Origin: Maridesulfovibrio sp.
GTDB taxonomy: Bacteria > Desulfobacterota > Desulfovibrionia > Desulfovibrionales > Desulfovibrionaceae
NCBI RefSeq assembly: GCF_963678865.1
Contig: NZ_OY787459.1
Coordinates: 2,322,501-2,386,500, forward strand
Length of the DNA stretch: 64,000 bases
Direction of reading: 5' to 3'
The notes beneath the pieces were generated by a model, which worked only from the letters and a program-made list of their open reading frames with translations, made no database searches and had not been told where the DNA came from. Numbering within the stretch: position 1 is the first letter of the stretch; each line of letters begins with the position of its first letter. The position numbers and the translations under genes were made by a program. Below are positions 7,114 to 15,695 of this stretch, one piece after another.

Positions 7114-8349
7114 ATGAAACAGGACATGATACATCCCCTGCATATAACCGGACTGCATCCTGGCACACTGGAACCTTCGCGCGAGGCTGCTAAACATATT
7201 GCCAAAGCGGATGTTTTAAGCGGCGGGAAACGATTGCTGAAATCTTTTTCCAATTTCAAAGGTAAAATAATCCCCTTTACTTCTCCAATGGAGAAATATG
7301 CCAGTACTCTTGAAAAAGAGCTGGCGGAAGGCAGAAAAGTAGTTTTGCTGGCAGATGGAGACCCTCTCCTGTTCGGCATCGCCGCATCCCTGACTCCCCT
7401 GCTGGGGAAAAAAAATGTAGTTGTCATCCCGGCAGTTTCAAGCATTCAGGTAGGTGCAGCGCGGCTGGGCCGCAGCTGGGTGGATTTTAAAATGGTCTCT
7501 CTTCACGGAAGAAATGACTATACGCCCCTTTTCGGGGCCATGCAGCGCAAAATGGACTGTGCCGTCTACACGGACGCAACAAACACCCCGCAAGTCATCG
7601 CCAGACAACTGGTAAACAAGGGTGTGGACAACTATTCCATGGCAATACTCTCCCAACTGGAAACCCCGGAAGAAGTTGTTGCCCAAGGCAGGCCGGAATC
7701 TTTTCTCAATTTCACCTGTCCCGATCTGAATATCGTCATCCTGACTGCAGACAACAAAGAATGCAGTACCCCGCTATTCGGACGCAGCGATGACGAATTT
7801 ATCAGGGAAAAGGGACTCATCACCAAACTACCGGTACGTTCAGCAGGAATCGCACTGCTCGACCTCAGAGGGCAACAGGTGGTCTGGGATCTCGGCGCGG
7901 GCTGCGGTTCGGTTGCCATCGAGGGCTCGTTCATCAGTCCCGATTCTCATTTCTACGCTGTGGAAAAAAAGCCGCAACGGGTCGAAATGATCAAAGAGAA
8001 CATCCGCAATCTGAGGGCATGGTCCGTTGAACCGCTCTGCGGTGAAATGCCTCAGGCTCTGGCTAAACTTCCCGACCCGGAACGCATCTTCATGGGAGGA
8101 GGCATCGGGCGTGATGACAGCGTTATCCGGGAGGCCGCAAAACGGCTTAAACCGGGAGGCAGGATAGTAGTGCACGCCATACTCATGGGTAGCATTCAGC
8201 GCACCCGTGATCTATTTGACGAACTGAACTGGAGCTGGCAATCCATGCAGATTCAGGCCGCAACTTCAGATCAACTGGCCGGGGACATCCGCTACAAGGC
8301 TCACAACCCGGTAACCATACTCTGGGCAGACAAGCCCGAAGGACATTAA
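7114..8349 (+). CDS. cbiET: bifunctional cobalt-precorrin-7 C5-methyltransferase / cobalt-precorrin-6B C15-methyltransferase (decarboxylating) CbiET
   Basis: This is a fusion of two methyltransferases acting late in corrin ring formation. The N-terminal half (residues about 1-205) is a tetrapyrrole methylase of the CbiE type, with the DGDPLLFG motif near residues 89-96. The C-terminal half is a class I SAM methyltransferase of the CbiT type, with motif I VWDLGAGCGSVAIE near residues 255-268. CbiT also decarboxylates the C12 acetate side chain. At 411 residues it matches CobL/CbiET fusions. The start is uncertain: ATG 7114 has no good ribosome-binding site, and ATG 7126 is possible. It abuts cbiF directly, TAA then ATG. 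Confidence 0.93.
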   Translation: MKQDMIHPLHITGLHPGTLEPSREAAKHIAKADVLSGGKRLLKSFSNFKGKIIPFTSPMEKYASTLEKELAEGRKVVLLADGDPLLFGIAASLTPLLGKKNVVVIPAVSSIQVGAARLGRSWVDFKMVSLHGRNDYTPLFGAMQRKMDCAVYTDATNTPQVIARQLVNKGVDNYSMAILSQLETPEEVVAQGRPESFLNFTCPDLNIVILTADNKECSTPLFGRSDDEFIREKGLITKLPVRSAGIALLDLRGQQVVWDLGAGCGSVAIEGSFISPDSHFYAVEKKPQRVEMIKENIRNLRAWSVEPLCGEMPQALAKLPDPERIFMGGGIGRDDSVIREAAKRLKPGGRIVVHAILMGSIQRTRDLFDELNWSWQSMQIQAATSDQLAGDIRYKAHNPVTILWADKPEGH

Positions 8350-9105
8350 ATGGGCAAAGTATATTTCATCGGCGCCGGACCGGGCGACCCGGAACTGATC
8401 ACCGTCAAAGGCCAGCGCATAATCCGTGAGGCCGGGCTGGTGCTCTATGCCGGATCACTGGTTCCTGAAGCCGTAATCGCCGAAGCGCGTAAAGATGCCC
8501 GCATAGAAAACTCAGCTTCCATGTCCCTTGAAGAAACAGACCGCATCATGCAGGAGCATGCAGCCAAAGGAGAAATTGTGGCCCGCGTGCATACCGGTGA
8601 TCCGGCACTTTACGGGGCGGTACAGGAGCAGGCCCGCTTACTGAGAGCAGCCGGGATTGAATATGAAGTGATCCCCGGCGTAACCTCGGCCTGTGCGGCA
8701 GCGGCAGCTTCAGGGGCTTCCTTCACCGTACCCGGAGGAACCCAGACCCTGATCCTGACCCGCATGGCCGGCCGGACCCCGGTGCCGGAATCAGAATCCC
8801 TGCAAAAGCTGGCCGCCCACAACTCAGCCATGGCTATATATCTTTCGGCAGGCAATCCCATGGGCATTCAGGAACAACTCCTTGCCGGAGGCATGGAGCC
8901 TTCCACCCCGGTCATCCTCGGCTACCGTATCGGCTGGCCGGAAGAAAAATCCGTGCCGACCACCCTTGAGAATCTGGCGGAAACCGCAGAACAGAACAAT
9001 TTTACACGACAGACCATTTTCCTGATCCTGCCCGGTAGGGACAAAGACAGTGAATCCCTGCTTTACGATGCCGGGTTCAGCCACATGTTCAGAGAAAATA
9101 ATTAA
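8350..9105 (+). CDS. cbiF: cobalt-precorrin-4 C11-methyltransferase CbiF
   Basis: This tetrapyrrole methylase-fold enzyme adds the C11 methyl group during corrin ring synthesis. The family features are the N-terminal YFIGAGPGDPELITVKG (residues 4-20), YAGSLVP near residue 33, the catalytic-region motif RVHTGDPALYG (about 79-89), and EVIPGVTSACAAAA (about 106-119). Its 251 residues are normal for CbiF/CobM. The ATG directly follows the cbiET stop with no gap, so the two are almost certainly translated from one mRNA. The yjbQ-type gene starts 18 nt after the stop. Confidence 0.95.
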   Translation: MGKVYFIGAGPGDPELITVKGQRIIREAGLVLYAGSLVPEAVIAEARKDARIENSASMSLEETDRIMQEHAAKGEIVARVHTGDPALYGAVQEQARLLRAAGIEYEVIPGVTSACAAAAASGASFTVPGGTQTLILTRMAGRTPVPESESLQKLAAHNSAMAIYLSAGNPMGIQEQLLAGGMEPSTPVILGYRIGWPEEKSVPTTLENLAETAEQNNFTRQTIFLILPGRDKDSESLLYDAGFSHMFRENN

Positions 9106-9123
9106 ATTCAGGAGAAATTCACC

Positions 9124-9519
9124 ATGGAGACTCTTCAGGTCAGGACCGATAGCCGGGAAGAAATGATAGACATTACCGGATCAGTCAGTCAGATGATCAA
9201 GGACAACGGCTGGCAGTCCGGAGCACTGCTGATCTACTGCCCACACACTACCGGTGCAATCACCGTAAATGAAGGGGCTGATCCTGACGTGGTTCGCGAC
9301 ATCACCGTGAACATGCGTAAGCTGGTCCCCCTCCGGGGTGACTACCGGCACATGGAAGGCAACTCCGATGCCCATATCAAGACCAGCATGTTCGGTCCGG
9401 ACCAGATGCTTATCGTTGAAGACGGCGAGATAATGCTCGGTACATGGCAACGAATTTTTTTCTGTGAATTTGACGGTCCCAGAAGTAGAAAGCTCTGGAT
9501 TCAATTTATGACCTGCTAA
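9124..9519 (+). CDS. yjbQ: YjbQ / UPF0047 family protein
   Basis: This 131-residue protein belongs to the YjbQ (UPF0047) family. The characteristic motifs are CPHTTGAITVNEG (residues about 40-52, with the conserved His and Thr), HMEGNSDAHIK (about 79-89) and GTWQRIFFCEFDGPR (about 101-115). Members form trimers with a buried metal-site-like His cluster. Some are annotated as secondary thiamine-phosphate synthases because they complement thiE mutants weakly, but the true role is unsettled. The ribosome-binding site aggag is clear. It is placed 18 nt after cbiF and may be the last gene of that transcript. Confidence 0.9.
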   Translation: METLQVRTDSREEMIDITGSVSQMIKDNGWQSGALLIYCPHTTGAITVNEGADPDVVRDITVNMRKLVPLRGDYRHMEGNSDAHIKTSMFGPDQMLIVEDGEIMLGTWQRIFFCEFDGPRSRKLWIQFMTC

Positions 9520-9550
9520 GAATCACTTTAAATCCATATGGAGGTTACAC

Positions 9551-9856
9551 ATGATCACCTGTTATCTCGTTTACACCATTGATCCATACAAGGTAAAAGA
9601 ATTTGAAACCTATGGAAAGATGTGGATTCCTCTGGTCAATAAATTCGGTGGAACCCATCACGGCTATTTCCTGCCCCATGAAGGAGCCAACAACAAGGGA
9701 GTAGCCCTTTTCAGCTTTCCCAGCCTTGCAGAATATGAAGAATACCGGGAAAAAATTAAAACTGATCCCGAATGCCAAGAGGCCTTTGACTATGCCCACA
9801 GGACCCGCTGCATTATCAGCTTTGAACGGAGCTTCATGAAACCCGTATTCTCGTAG
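9551..9856 (+). CDS. NIPSNAP family protein
   Basis: This is a 101-residue single-domain protein of the NIPSNAP family, a ferredoxin-like alpha+beta barrel dimer. The signs are an N-terminal strand YLVYTIDPYKVKEFETYGKMW, the GGTHHGYFLPHEGANNKGVAL segment in the middle, and FPSLAEYEEYREKIKTDPE followed by the C-terminal SFERSFMKP strand. Function is not established for bacterial members. The ribosome-binding site tggagg lies 6-7 nt before the ATG. It follows yjbQ by about 30 nt. Confidence 0.88.
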   Translation: MITCYLVYTIDPYKVKEFETYGKMWIPLVNKFGGTHHGYFLPHEGANNKGVALFSFPSLAEYEEYREKIKTDPECQEAFDYAHRTRCIISFERSFMKPVFS

Positions 9857-9952
9857 GTGGTAAATTCAATTGCTATTTTTTACATCATACGCAACATTTG
9901 ATTCGAACCGGACAAACTAAAATTCACCGACAACATTTAGTGCAGGTTTTCC

Positions 9953-10918
9953 ATGGCATCTGAAAAAAAGTCACCCGAAAGCAGGCTTAAATTCAAAAAT
10001 AGTTTCACACGGAGACTTTTTTATTTTGCAGCCCTGGCAGGTATCGCCGTCCTGCTGCTCGTTCTTTCCGTTATTTACACGCAAAATCTATCCAGAGAAC
10101 TCACCGATAAAAGCACTCAGCTTTCAGAAAAACTGGCTGCGGAAAAACAAAAATTCCTGCGCGAAACGGTTGAATTGAATGATGCCCACAACAAGATAGT
10201 AGCCACTACGATCCACTTTGACCGTGTGGATAAGATAATAAAAGACGAAGACCTGCTAATAACGGATACCTACCGTTCGCAATTAAAAACAACCGCCTCC
10301 ATTTCACTTTTAGGTATTATCCTGTCCGCATTGGTCGTCATCTTTATTGATCGGAAGACATCAAAAGTTATCTCCGGCTACGAGAGCCGTATCAATGAAC
10401 TGGAAGGTCTTTCCACCACGGACAAACTTACCGGATTAGCAAACAGGCTCAAACTTGACGAGGTTTTCAACTACGAAATCAACAAGGCACTGCGCCACGG
10501 CAATTCTTTTTCCATTCTGCTGCTTGATCTGGACAGGTTTAAAAGTATTAATGACAACTTTGGAAATGAAATTGGAGACATGGTTCTTCAGGAGACCGCA
10601 CAGCTGTTGAAAAACAACCTTCGAAAGACAGATACCATAGGCCGGTGGAGCGGAGAGGAATTCCTTATAATTGCACCTGAAATTGAAAACGAAAATGCAA
10701 TGATGCTGGCCGAGAAGATACGCAAACTAATTGCCGGTCACTACTTTACACAGGTAGGGACTGTGACCTGTTCGATAGGAATCGGCTCTTTTAGCGATGA
10801 AGACAGCCGGGAAAGTATGACTGAACGGGCTGACCGGGCATTACACGCTGCAAAAGACAGAGGACGGAACAGAGCTGTATACGGTGATGCCAAAGCTCCT
10901 GCAGATCTTGCGCAATAA
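9953..10918 (+). CDS. membrane-anchored diguanylate cyclase (GGDEF domain, SGEEF variant)
   Basis: This protein should make cyclic di-GMP from two GTP. Two membrane helices (residues about 21-43 and 115-133) flank a periplasmic stretch of only about 70 residues, predicted to be coiled coil. This looks like a simple helical sensor. The GGDEF domain spans about 155-312 and includes DKLTGLANR, LLDLDRFKSINDNFG and the active-site loop RWSGEEF at 231-237. The first glycine of GGEEF is serine, a variant reported in some active cyclases. The inhibitory I-site RKTD (224-227) is five residues upstream and intact, so product feedback is expected. The gene stands alone and is convergent with the MscS gene. 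Confidence 0.92.
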   Translation: MASEKKSPESRLKFKNSFTRRLFYFAALAGIAVLLLVLSVIYTQNLSRELTDKSTQLSEKLAAEKQKFLRETVELNDAHNKIVATTIHFDRVDKIIKDEDLLITDTYRSQLKTTASISLLGIILSALVVIFIDRKTSKVISGYESRINELEGLSTTDKLTGLANRLKLDEVFNYEINKALRHGNSFSILLLDLDRFKSINDNFGNEIGDMVLQETAQLLKNNLRKTDTIGRWSGEEFLIIAPEIENENAMMLAEKIRKLIAGHYFTQVGTVTCSIGIGSFSDEDSRESMTERADRALHAAKDRGRNRAVYGDAKAPADLAQ

Positions 10919-10952
10919 TCAAGGCAGAACAAGACGGAAAACGCCTTAGATA

Positions 10953-11885
10953 TTACTCATGCTCCTGTGAAAGATTCACATACGTCAGATGTGTTGCGAT
11001 CTCCTTTTCACGGAAAGCCCTGATCAGCCTCATGGAAACATCGCTTTTAAGATTCCATGCCTCCGCAGGAGAATCCGCCCAGGCGGCGATCCAACATACA
11101 ACTCTCTCTTTATCCATACTGCGTATCCAGAATTGCGGAACTTCCTGTTCATTATGGTGTTCGCTTTGAGCTGCCACTTCCATGGCTATTTCCCTGACCA
11201 TATCTATATCTGTTTCATATGATACCGAAAACTCGATGTATGCCCATTGCAGGCTGTCATTAAGGGTCAGATTGACAAACTCTTTATTCAACATGCGGCT
11301 GTTGGGGATGACATACCTCTTCCAGTCCCATGTCTTGATCTTTGTATGGGTGATGGAAATATCCTCGACAGTGCCGTACTGCCCGTCAACCACAAGGGTA
11401 TCTCCAACCCGCAACTGCTTGGAAAAAGAAATCACAATGCCTGAGATCATGTTTTCCACCACTGGGCGGGCGGCTATACCGACCACGGCTGTAGACACTG
11501 CCACGATGATGGAAATCATGGTACTGGGGAGCCTGCCCATAAAAGGCAGGATCATTGCCAGAGCCCAGACCAGCACAATGAAAAGAATAAGTGTACGGCG
11601 GATGACAGTAAAGCGGGTCTTGACGCCCTTGACCATCTCACGCCGTTCCTGACGCTCTTCCTTGGCGGTAAGGACATCAGTAGGAATAGCCGCAGTGGTC
11701 TCAGGATCCTTCTTGATCAACTTTTCAATGCGATCAACCCGGCTTTTCCTGAAACTGGTTACGCGGTAACTTATCCAGATATAGATGATTGTGGCTAGTG
11801 CGGTAATGGTGGCGACATAGATATAGGGATCAATTTCAGAAAACATGCCCCATTCCATAACCATTATATCAGGTGCCGTAAACAT
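10953..11885 (-). CDS. MscS-family mechanosensitive ion channel
   Basis: This is a small-conductance mechanosensitive channel of the MscS family, 310 residues. Hydrophobic helices lie near residues 18-38, 92-113 and 120-150. The third is the glycine/alanine-rich pore helix (STAVVGIAARPVVENMISG). It is followed by the beta domain with RVGDTLVVDGQYGTVEDISITHTKIKTWD and IPNSRMLNKEFVNL, typical of the channel's cytoplasmic vestibule. The role is release of solutes on hypo-osmotic shock. The start is unclear: ATG 11885 lacks a ribosome-binding site, and ATG 11864 or 11846 are alternatives. A gene for a small exported protein ends 26 nt upstream on the same strand. Confidence 0.92.
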   Translation of the reverse strand: MFTAPDIMVMEWGMFSEIDPYIYVATITALATIIYIWISYRVTSFRKSRVDRIEKLIKKDPETTAAIPTDVLTAKEERQERREMVKGVKTRFTVIRRTLILFIVLVWALAMILPFMGRLPSTMISIIVAVSTAVVGIAARPVVENMISGIVISFSKQLRVGDTLVVDGQYGTVEDISITHTKIKTWDWKRYVIPNSRMLNKEFVNLTLNDSLQWAYIEFSVSYETDIDMVREIAMEVAAQSEHHNEQEVPQFWIRSMDKERVVCWIAAWADSPAEAWNLKSDVSMRLIRAFREKEIATHLTYVNLSQEHE

Positions 11886-11911
11886 ACCGATTATGGTTTA
11901 CCCTATCACAC

Positions 11912-12349
11912 TTAAAAAATTATACATCGGCTAGTCATATATCTTTTGTCCCCCTCCGAAACAGGGCAGGAACAAATTTCCGGACTGACCCGCCTCTTGG
12001 CACCGTTTAGAACCATACGCAGGCAAAAACGCGATCCATGTCCGCCACTGACAGACATGCAATTAAATATCTCATCCCCGGCGCGGTTTAAGGCTTCGTC
12101 TACAGTCAGCCCCTGCCGCTGCAGCCGCAGAGCCTTCTTCCTGAGCAATTCTTCCAGCAACGCAGTATTCATATGCCACCCCCGAGAGACTCTCGAACCA
12201 TGTTCATAAATGCCGGATTTCCGGCACATCCACTCTTCTGCAAGTTCTGTTGCAATTTCCAATCCTTCATTGCCGTCCGGCAATAAAGCAGCTACAATAA
12301 AAAGCAAAACAAGCGGTAATAATTGCGGAAGTCGCTTACAGTATACCAT
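11912..12349 (-). CDS. hypothetical exported protein
   Basis: This is a 145-residue ORF. Its N-terminus, MVYCKRLPQLLPLVLLFIVAAL, looks like a signal peptide or single membrane anchor, followed by a hydrophilic helical body. Cysteines near residues 42, 96, 108, 126, 128 and 141 could form disulfides or bind a metal. No family is recognised. The start has no strong ribosome-binding site. The gene is placed 26 nt upstream of mscS on the same strand and divergent from the phosphatase gene. It may be co-transcribed with mscS, but no functional link is visible. Confidence 0.55.
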   Translation of the reverse strand: MVYCKRLPQLLPLVLLFIVAALLPDGNEGLEIATELAEEWMCRKSGIYEHGSRVSRGWHMNTALLEELLRKKALRLQRQGLTVDEALNRAGDEIFNCMSVSGGHGSRFCLRMVLNGAKRRVSPEICSCPVSEGDKRYMTSRCIIF

Positions 12350-12423
12350 AACATATCAGACCAAGCGACATATTTTCCTTTTTTAATTATTGGTCCGTAA
12401 ACATGAACTACTCCTAACCCGAC

Positions 12424-14556
12424 ATGAGCATGCGCATAAAACTATTTCTTCTGTTGCTGACATTCAGCCTAATTCCCCTGCTGGTGGTTTCAGTCATCAG
12501 CCGTCAGGGAATTCAGGATCTGGGACAGGTCCAATCCCGCAACCTGCGTGCGGATATGATAAAAATACTGACAGACGAGATGCACCAGTCAGCAAAGGAT
12601 TCAGCCAAGCTGGTACAACAGCAGGCTGTTTCGCTGGAATTCGCCCTTAAAGCCATCGGAGCTGAAGCCGAGGATGTACTCAATGATCCGGCAGAGGGTT
12701 CTTCCGAAGCCTATTTTGATGAAGATTTCAACACCAAAGGCAGACAACCCGCAGATTTCGGTCCTTCTCCGCAGTATTTCGTGCTTAATGAAAAAGGGCA
12801 GCAAAAACCATCTTCAATCAGTCTGGAAGAACCGGTTTTCTTTTGCCCCAAAGGGAAAGAATACCTGAAAAAAAATCCCGATCTGGCCCGGCTGTCACTG
12901 CTCAAACCTGATTTCAAATCCTTTTTCAATGAAGCCGGAACCGCGCTGCATCGCATATACATAACCCTTAATTCCGGGTTGCACATGGCCTACCCTGGAC
13001 ACGGAAACTATCCGGCCAACTATGATCCCCGCAAAAGATCATGGTTTACCGAAGCGATCAGGAAAGGTTCCATAGTTTGGGATAAGTTCGTTGACGCCAG
13101 CACCGGGCAACAGGTCTATACAATATCCAAACCCATCCGTGACCGGGCGGGAAATACTCTCGGTGTAGTTGCCATTGACATTCAGCTGATTGAATTGCTT
13201 CGCAAGGAGGACCTCTCATCACAATGGTCCAGTGCCATACAGGCCTTTGTGGTCGGCCCGGTCAATACCGACGACGGAGTGGCGTTGAGTATCTGGGCTG
13301 AGGCAGGGCACAAGGAAACGAACATTTCATGGAGGACCGACCTGCCTAACTCCGCCCGCTATTTGCAGTCTGCAGATAAAGAATCCATGGACAAAATGAT
13401 TGATTCCATCAGCAGAGGTAAATCCGGGGTAATGCGGATGCCTTACAACGGGGTCAATTCCGTATGGTCATTTGCACCCTTTCGCGGTGACGGCAGCTAT
13501 GTGCTGATAACCCCGGAAAGGGTCATCACCCGCGTGCCGGACAGGGCAGCGCAACAGGCTCTAAGCTTAAGCACAAATCTCTACATTGCAGTCGGTACGG
13601 CCTCTTTTTTCACTCTGATTACTGTTGCGCTGGTGGCTTTTTTCGGCAGCCGCAAGATCATCAAGCCATTGCTGGTTATGACTGATGCCGCCGAAAAGAT
13701 CTCCGAGGGAGACTTGTCCATACATGTTGATGTAAAAACCGGGGATGAACGCGAAACCCTTGCCAACGCATTCAATCATATGATTCCCAAGCTGCAGGAC
13801 CATCTGCGGCTCAGCAAATCCCTTGAACTGGCACAGGAAGTCCATACCAGCCTGCTGCCCATGGAATCCCCTCATATCAACGGACTGGATATATCCGGAA
13901 TCAGTATTTCCTGCGACGAAACCGGAGGCGACTACTTTGATTATTACACCCCGCCCCAGACCGGGGGAACCGGAATACTGCTCGGCGATGTAACCGGGCA
14001 CGGGGTTTCAGCCGCTCTGCTCATGACCACCGGACGTGCACACCTGAAACATGCCTCAGGGCACGTGGAGCCACTATACATACGTATCGAAGAGGTTAAT
14101 AAACTGCTCTGCTCCGATATCGGAGAGACCGGACGATTCATGACCCTGTTCTGCATTGAAATATCCCCGGACAACTCCACAGCCACCTACGTCCGTGCCG
14201 GACATGACCCGGCCACAATCTACGCTCCGTCAAGTGGAGAAAAACGGGACCTCATGGGCTCCCCCATGCTGGCGCTGGGAATTTTTGATGAAAGCCAGTA
14301 CGAAGAATTCAATATTGAATTGCATGAAGGTGAGATCATTTTCATCGGCACAGACGGAATATGGGAAGCCCGCAACACCGAGGATGAAATGTTCGGCCGA
14401 GAACGTCTGGATCAGCTCATTTTTGCCAACGCCCACAGGTCCGCCGCTGAGATACAGCAGGAGATAATTGCCGCTGTCTATAAATTTCAGAACGGTATGG
14501 AGCAGGAGGACGACATCACACTGGTCATCATCAAAGTTAACGAATTCAATAAATAA
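12424..14556 (+). CDS. membrane sensor with Cache, HAMP and SpoIIE-type PP2C phosphatase domains
   Basis: This 710-residue signalling protein has a first membrane helix at residues about 5-23 and a large periplasmic double-Cache-like region to about 380. The Cache part contains YDPRKRSWFTEAIRKGSIVWD and GVVAIDIQL motifs. A second membrane helix lies near 382-403. A HAMP linker follows at about 404-455 (SRKIIKPLLVMTDAAEKISEGDLS). The C-terminal PP2C/SpoIIE phosphatase domain has DETGGDYFDYY near 500 and GDVTGHGVSAALLMTTGRA near 522-540, with metal-binding aspartates present. Such RsbU-like phosphatases usually dephosphorylate an anti-sigma-factor antagonist in response to a ligand. No antagonist gene is adjacent. 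Confidence 0.92.
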   Translation: MSMRIKLFLLLLTFSLIPLLVVSVISRQGIQDLGQVQSRNLRADMIKILTDEMHQSAKDSAKLVQQQAVSLEFALKAIGAEAEDVLNDPAEGSSEAYFDEDFNTKGRQPADFGPSPQYFVLNEKGQQKPSSISLEEPVFFCPKGKEYLKKNPDLARLSLLKPDFKSFFNEAGTALHRIYITLNSGLHMAYPGHGNYPANYDPRKRSWFTEAIRKGSIVWDKFVDASTGQQVYTISKPIRDRAGNTLGVVAIDIQLIELLRKEDLSSQWSSAIQAFVVGPVNTDDGVALSIWAEAGHKETNISWRTDLPNSARYLQSADKESMDKMIDSISRGKSGVMRMPYNGVNSVWSFAPFRGDGSYVLITPERVITRVPDRAAQQALSLSTNLYIAVGTASFFTLITVALVAFFGSRKIIKPLLVMTDAAEKISEGDLSIHVDVKTGDERETLANAFNHMIPKLQDHLRLSKSLELAQEVHTSLLPMESPHINGLDISGISISCDETGGDYFDYYTPPQTGGTGILLGDVTGHGVSAALLMTTGRAHLKHASGHVEPLYIRIEEVNKLLCSDIGETGRFMTLFCIEISPDNSTATYVRAGHDPATIYAPSSGEKRDLMGSPMLALGIFDESQYEEFNIELHEGEIIFIGTDGIWEARNTEDEMFGRERLDQLIFANAHRSAAEIQQEIIAAVYKFQNGMEQEDDITLVIIKVNEFNK

Positions 14557-14589
14557 ATGATGCGCTTCGCACTTATTGATTAAAAGATT

Positions 14590-14660
14590 TTGCTTCCGGC
14601 GGCTAAAACCTTTTAATAATGGTTTTAGAATCCCAAACTTTTTTAGTAAGGCTTCGCCGC
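14590..14660 (-). repeat. intergenic repeat element, copy D (partial)
   Basis: This partial copy of the element at 17449-17660 and 19278-19472 lies in the opposite orientation. It carries the GC-rich end ttccggcggc at about 14593-14602, the hairpin aaaacc...ggtttt, then the internal segment aatcccaaac...gcttcgccg. The left half of the element is missing. It follows the phosphatase stop by 33 nt. Confidence 0.55.
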
Positions 14661-14697
14661 TTCGTTTTAAAAATTGCAGACCCAACAAAGGATACAA

Positions 14698-14943
14698 ATG
14701 GAAAACAGCCATCGTTTTTTCAAAAATATCGAGTGCCGCTATTTTCCCTGCCATGAGACAAGCAATGAAGCAGACTTCAACTGCCTGTTCTGCTTCTGCC
14801 CCCTCTACCTGATGGAGAACTGCGGAGGGCGCTACAAAAAGACTGCAAAAGGCGTGAAAGACTGCACGGACTGCAAAATCCCGCATCGGCCCGAAGGTTA
14901 CGATTATATTATAAAAAAACTTAAAGAAGCCAACGAGCGCTAA
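14698..14943 (+). CDS. small cysteine-rich protein (PF04071-type Cys-rich small domain)
   Basis: This 81-residue protein has ten cysteines arranged as C..C at the N-terminus (IECRYFPCHE), a CLFCFCPLY core, and C...C..C pairs further on (ENCGGRY, KDCTDCKIPH). The arrangement matches the Cys-rich small domain family and suggests binding of zinc or an Fe-S cluster. Function is unknown for the family. The true start is ATG 14698, with the ribosome-binding site aaagga; the TTG at 14674 is less likely. The AMMECR1-domain gene follows after 14 nt, so the two are probably co-translated and may act together. Confidence 0.85.
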   Translation: MENSHRFFKNIECRYFPCHETSNEADFNCLFCFCPLYLMENCGGRYKKTAKGVKDCTDCKIPHRPEGYDYIIKKLKEANER

Positions 14944-14957
14944 GCCCGGAGTAGAAC

Positions 14958-15512
14958 ATGTCAGAAAATTTCAGCTTCTCTCTTTCTCAGGAAGAAAAAG
15001 ACTACCTCAAAAATCTGGTCCGCAAGAGCATTCTCTGCAGGCTTAACAGGCAGGAGGAACCCACTCCCGACCCTGTAACCGAGCATATGCGCGAAGAATA
15101 CGGAGCTTTTGTAACCCTGACTAAAAACGGACACCTGCGTGGTTGTATCGGCAACGTTCAGGGCAGCGGCCCTCTCTACAAAACCATCTGGAAAATGGCC
15201 CGTGCCGCAGCCTTTGATGATCCACGCTTCCCACCGCTCAAGGAAGCTGAATTCGAAGATATCGAAATAGAAATTTCCATCCTCAGTCCCATTGACGTCT
15301 GCAAGGACGTTGAACAAATTGTCATCGGACGGCATGGCTTGATTATGCAACGCGGCATGCAGTCCGGCTTGCTGCTTCCTCAGGTCGCAGTTGATTGGAA
15401 ATGGGACCGCAAGCAATTCCTCGCCCAGACCTGCAACAAAGCGGGTATGGAGCCTGATGCATGGAAAGACCCGGCAACCAATATTTTCTGGTTCGAAGCT
15501 GAAGTATTTTAA
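14958..15512 (+). CDS. AMMECR1-domain protein (AmmeMemoRadiSam system protein A)
   Basis: This 184-residue protein is essentially one AMMECR1 domain. The signature is YGAFVTLTKNGHLRGCIGNV near residues 50-69, with the invariant LRGCIG, then AAAFDDPRFPPL near 90-101 and IEISILSPID near 110-119. AmmeMemoRadiSam systems pair this domain with a MEMO protein and a radical-SAM enzyme. In this window the two partners are absent; instead a Cys-rich small protein precedes it. The ribosome-binding site cggag lies before ATG 14958. Biochemical function is unproven. Confidence 0.92.
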   Translation: MSENFSFSLSQEEKDYLKNLVRKSILCRLNRQEEPTPDPVTEHMREEYGAFVTLTKNGHLRGCIGNVQGSGPLYKTIWKMARAAAFDDPRFPPLKEAEFEDIEIEISILSPIDVCKDVEQIVIGRHGLIMQRGMQSGLLLPQVAVDWKWDRKQFLAQTCNKAGMEPDAWKDPATNIFWFEAEVF

Positions 15513-15690
15513 GGGCCTTCCCCAGACCCCGTCCCTTTCAAAACCTTTTATTACGCTTCGCGGAGTTGCTTAACAATTAATACCGCTAATGGTGTAATCA
15601 GCCACAACCCACAACAATTAAAAGTTTTGAAGAGTCCAGAGAAACTTTGCTCAAGAAGTTTATTTGGCCCTCGGAGAGCCGCCGGAGGCA
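15513..15690 (-). repeat. intergenic repeat element, copy C
   Basis: This copy of the repeat lies in the opposite orientation to copies A and B. Its left part (gggccttcc...ccctttcaaaacctttta...cttcgcgg) is diverged. Its right part (agttttgaagagtccagaga...) and the GC-rich end gccgccggaggc at 15678-15689 match copy B read in reverse. The end of the repeat contains the GGAGG used as the ribosome-binding site of the next gene (start 15696). Confidence 0.6.
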
Positions 15691-15695
15691 CACAC

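Noticed and set aside
9890..9915. GATTCGAACC resembling a tRNA T-loop on the minus strand
   Set aside because: No flanking T-stem, acceptor stem or anticodon arm can be formed.
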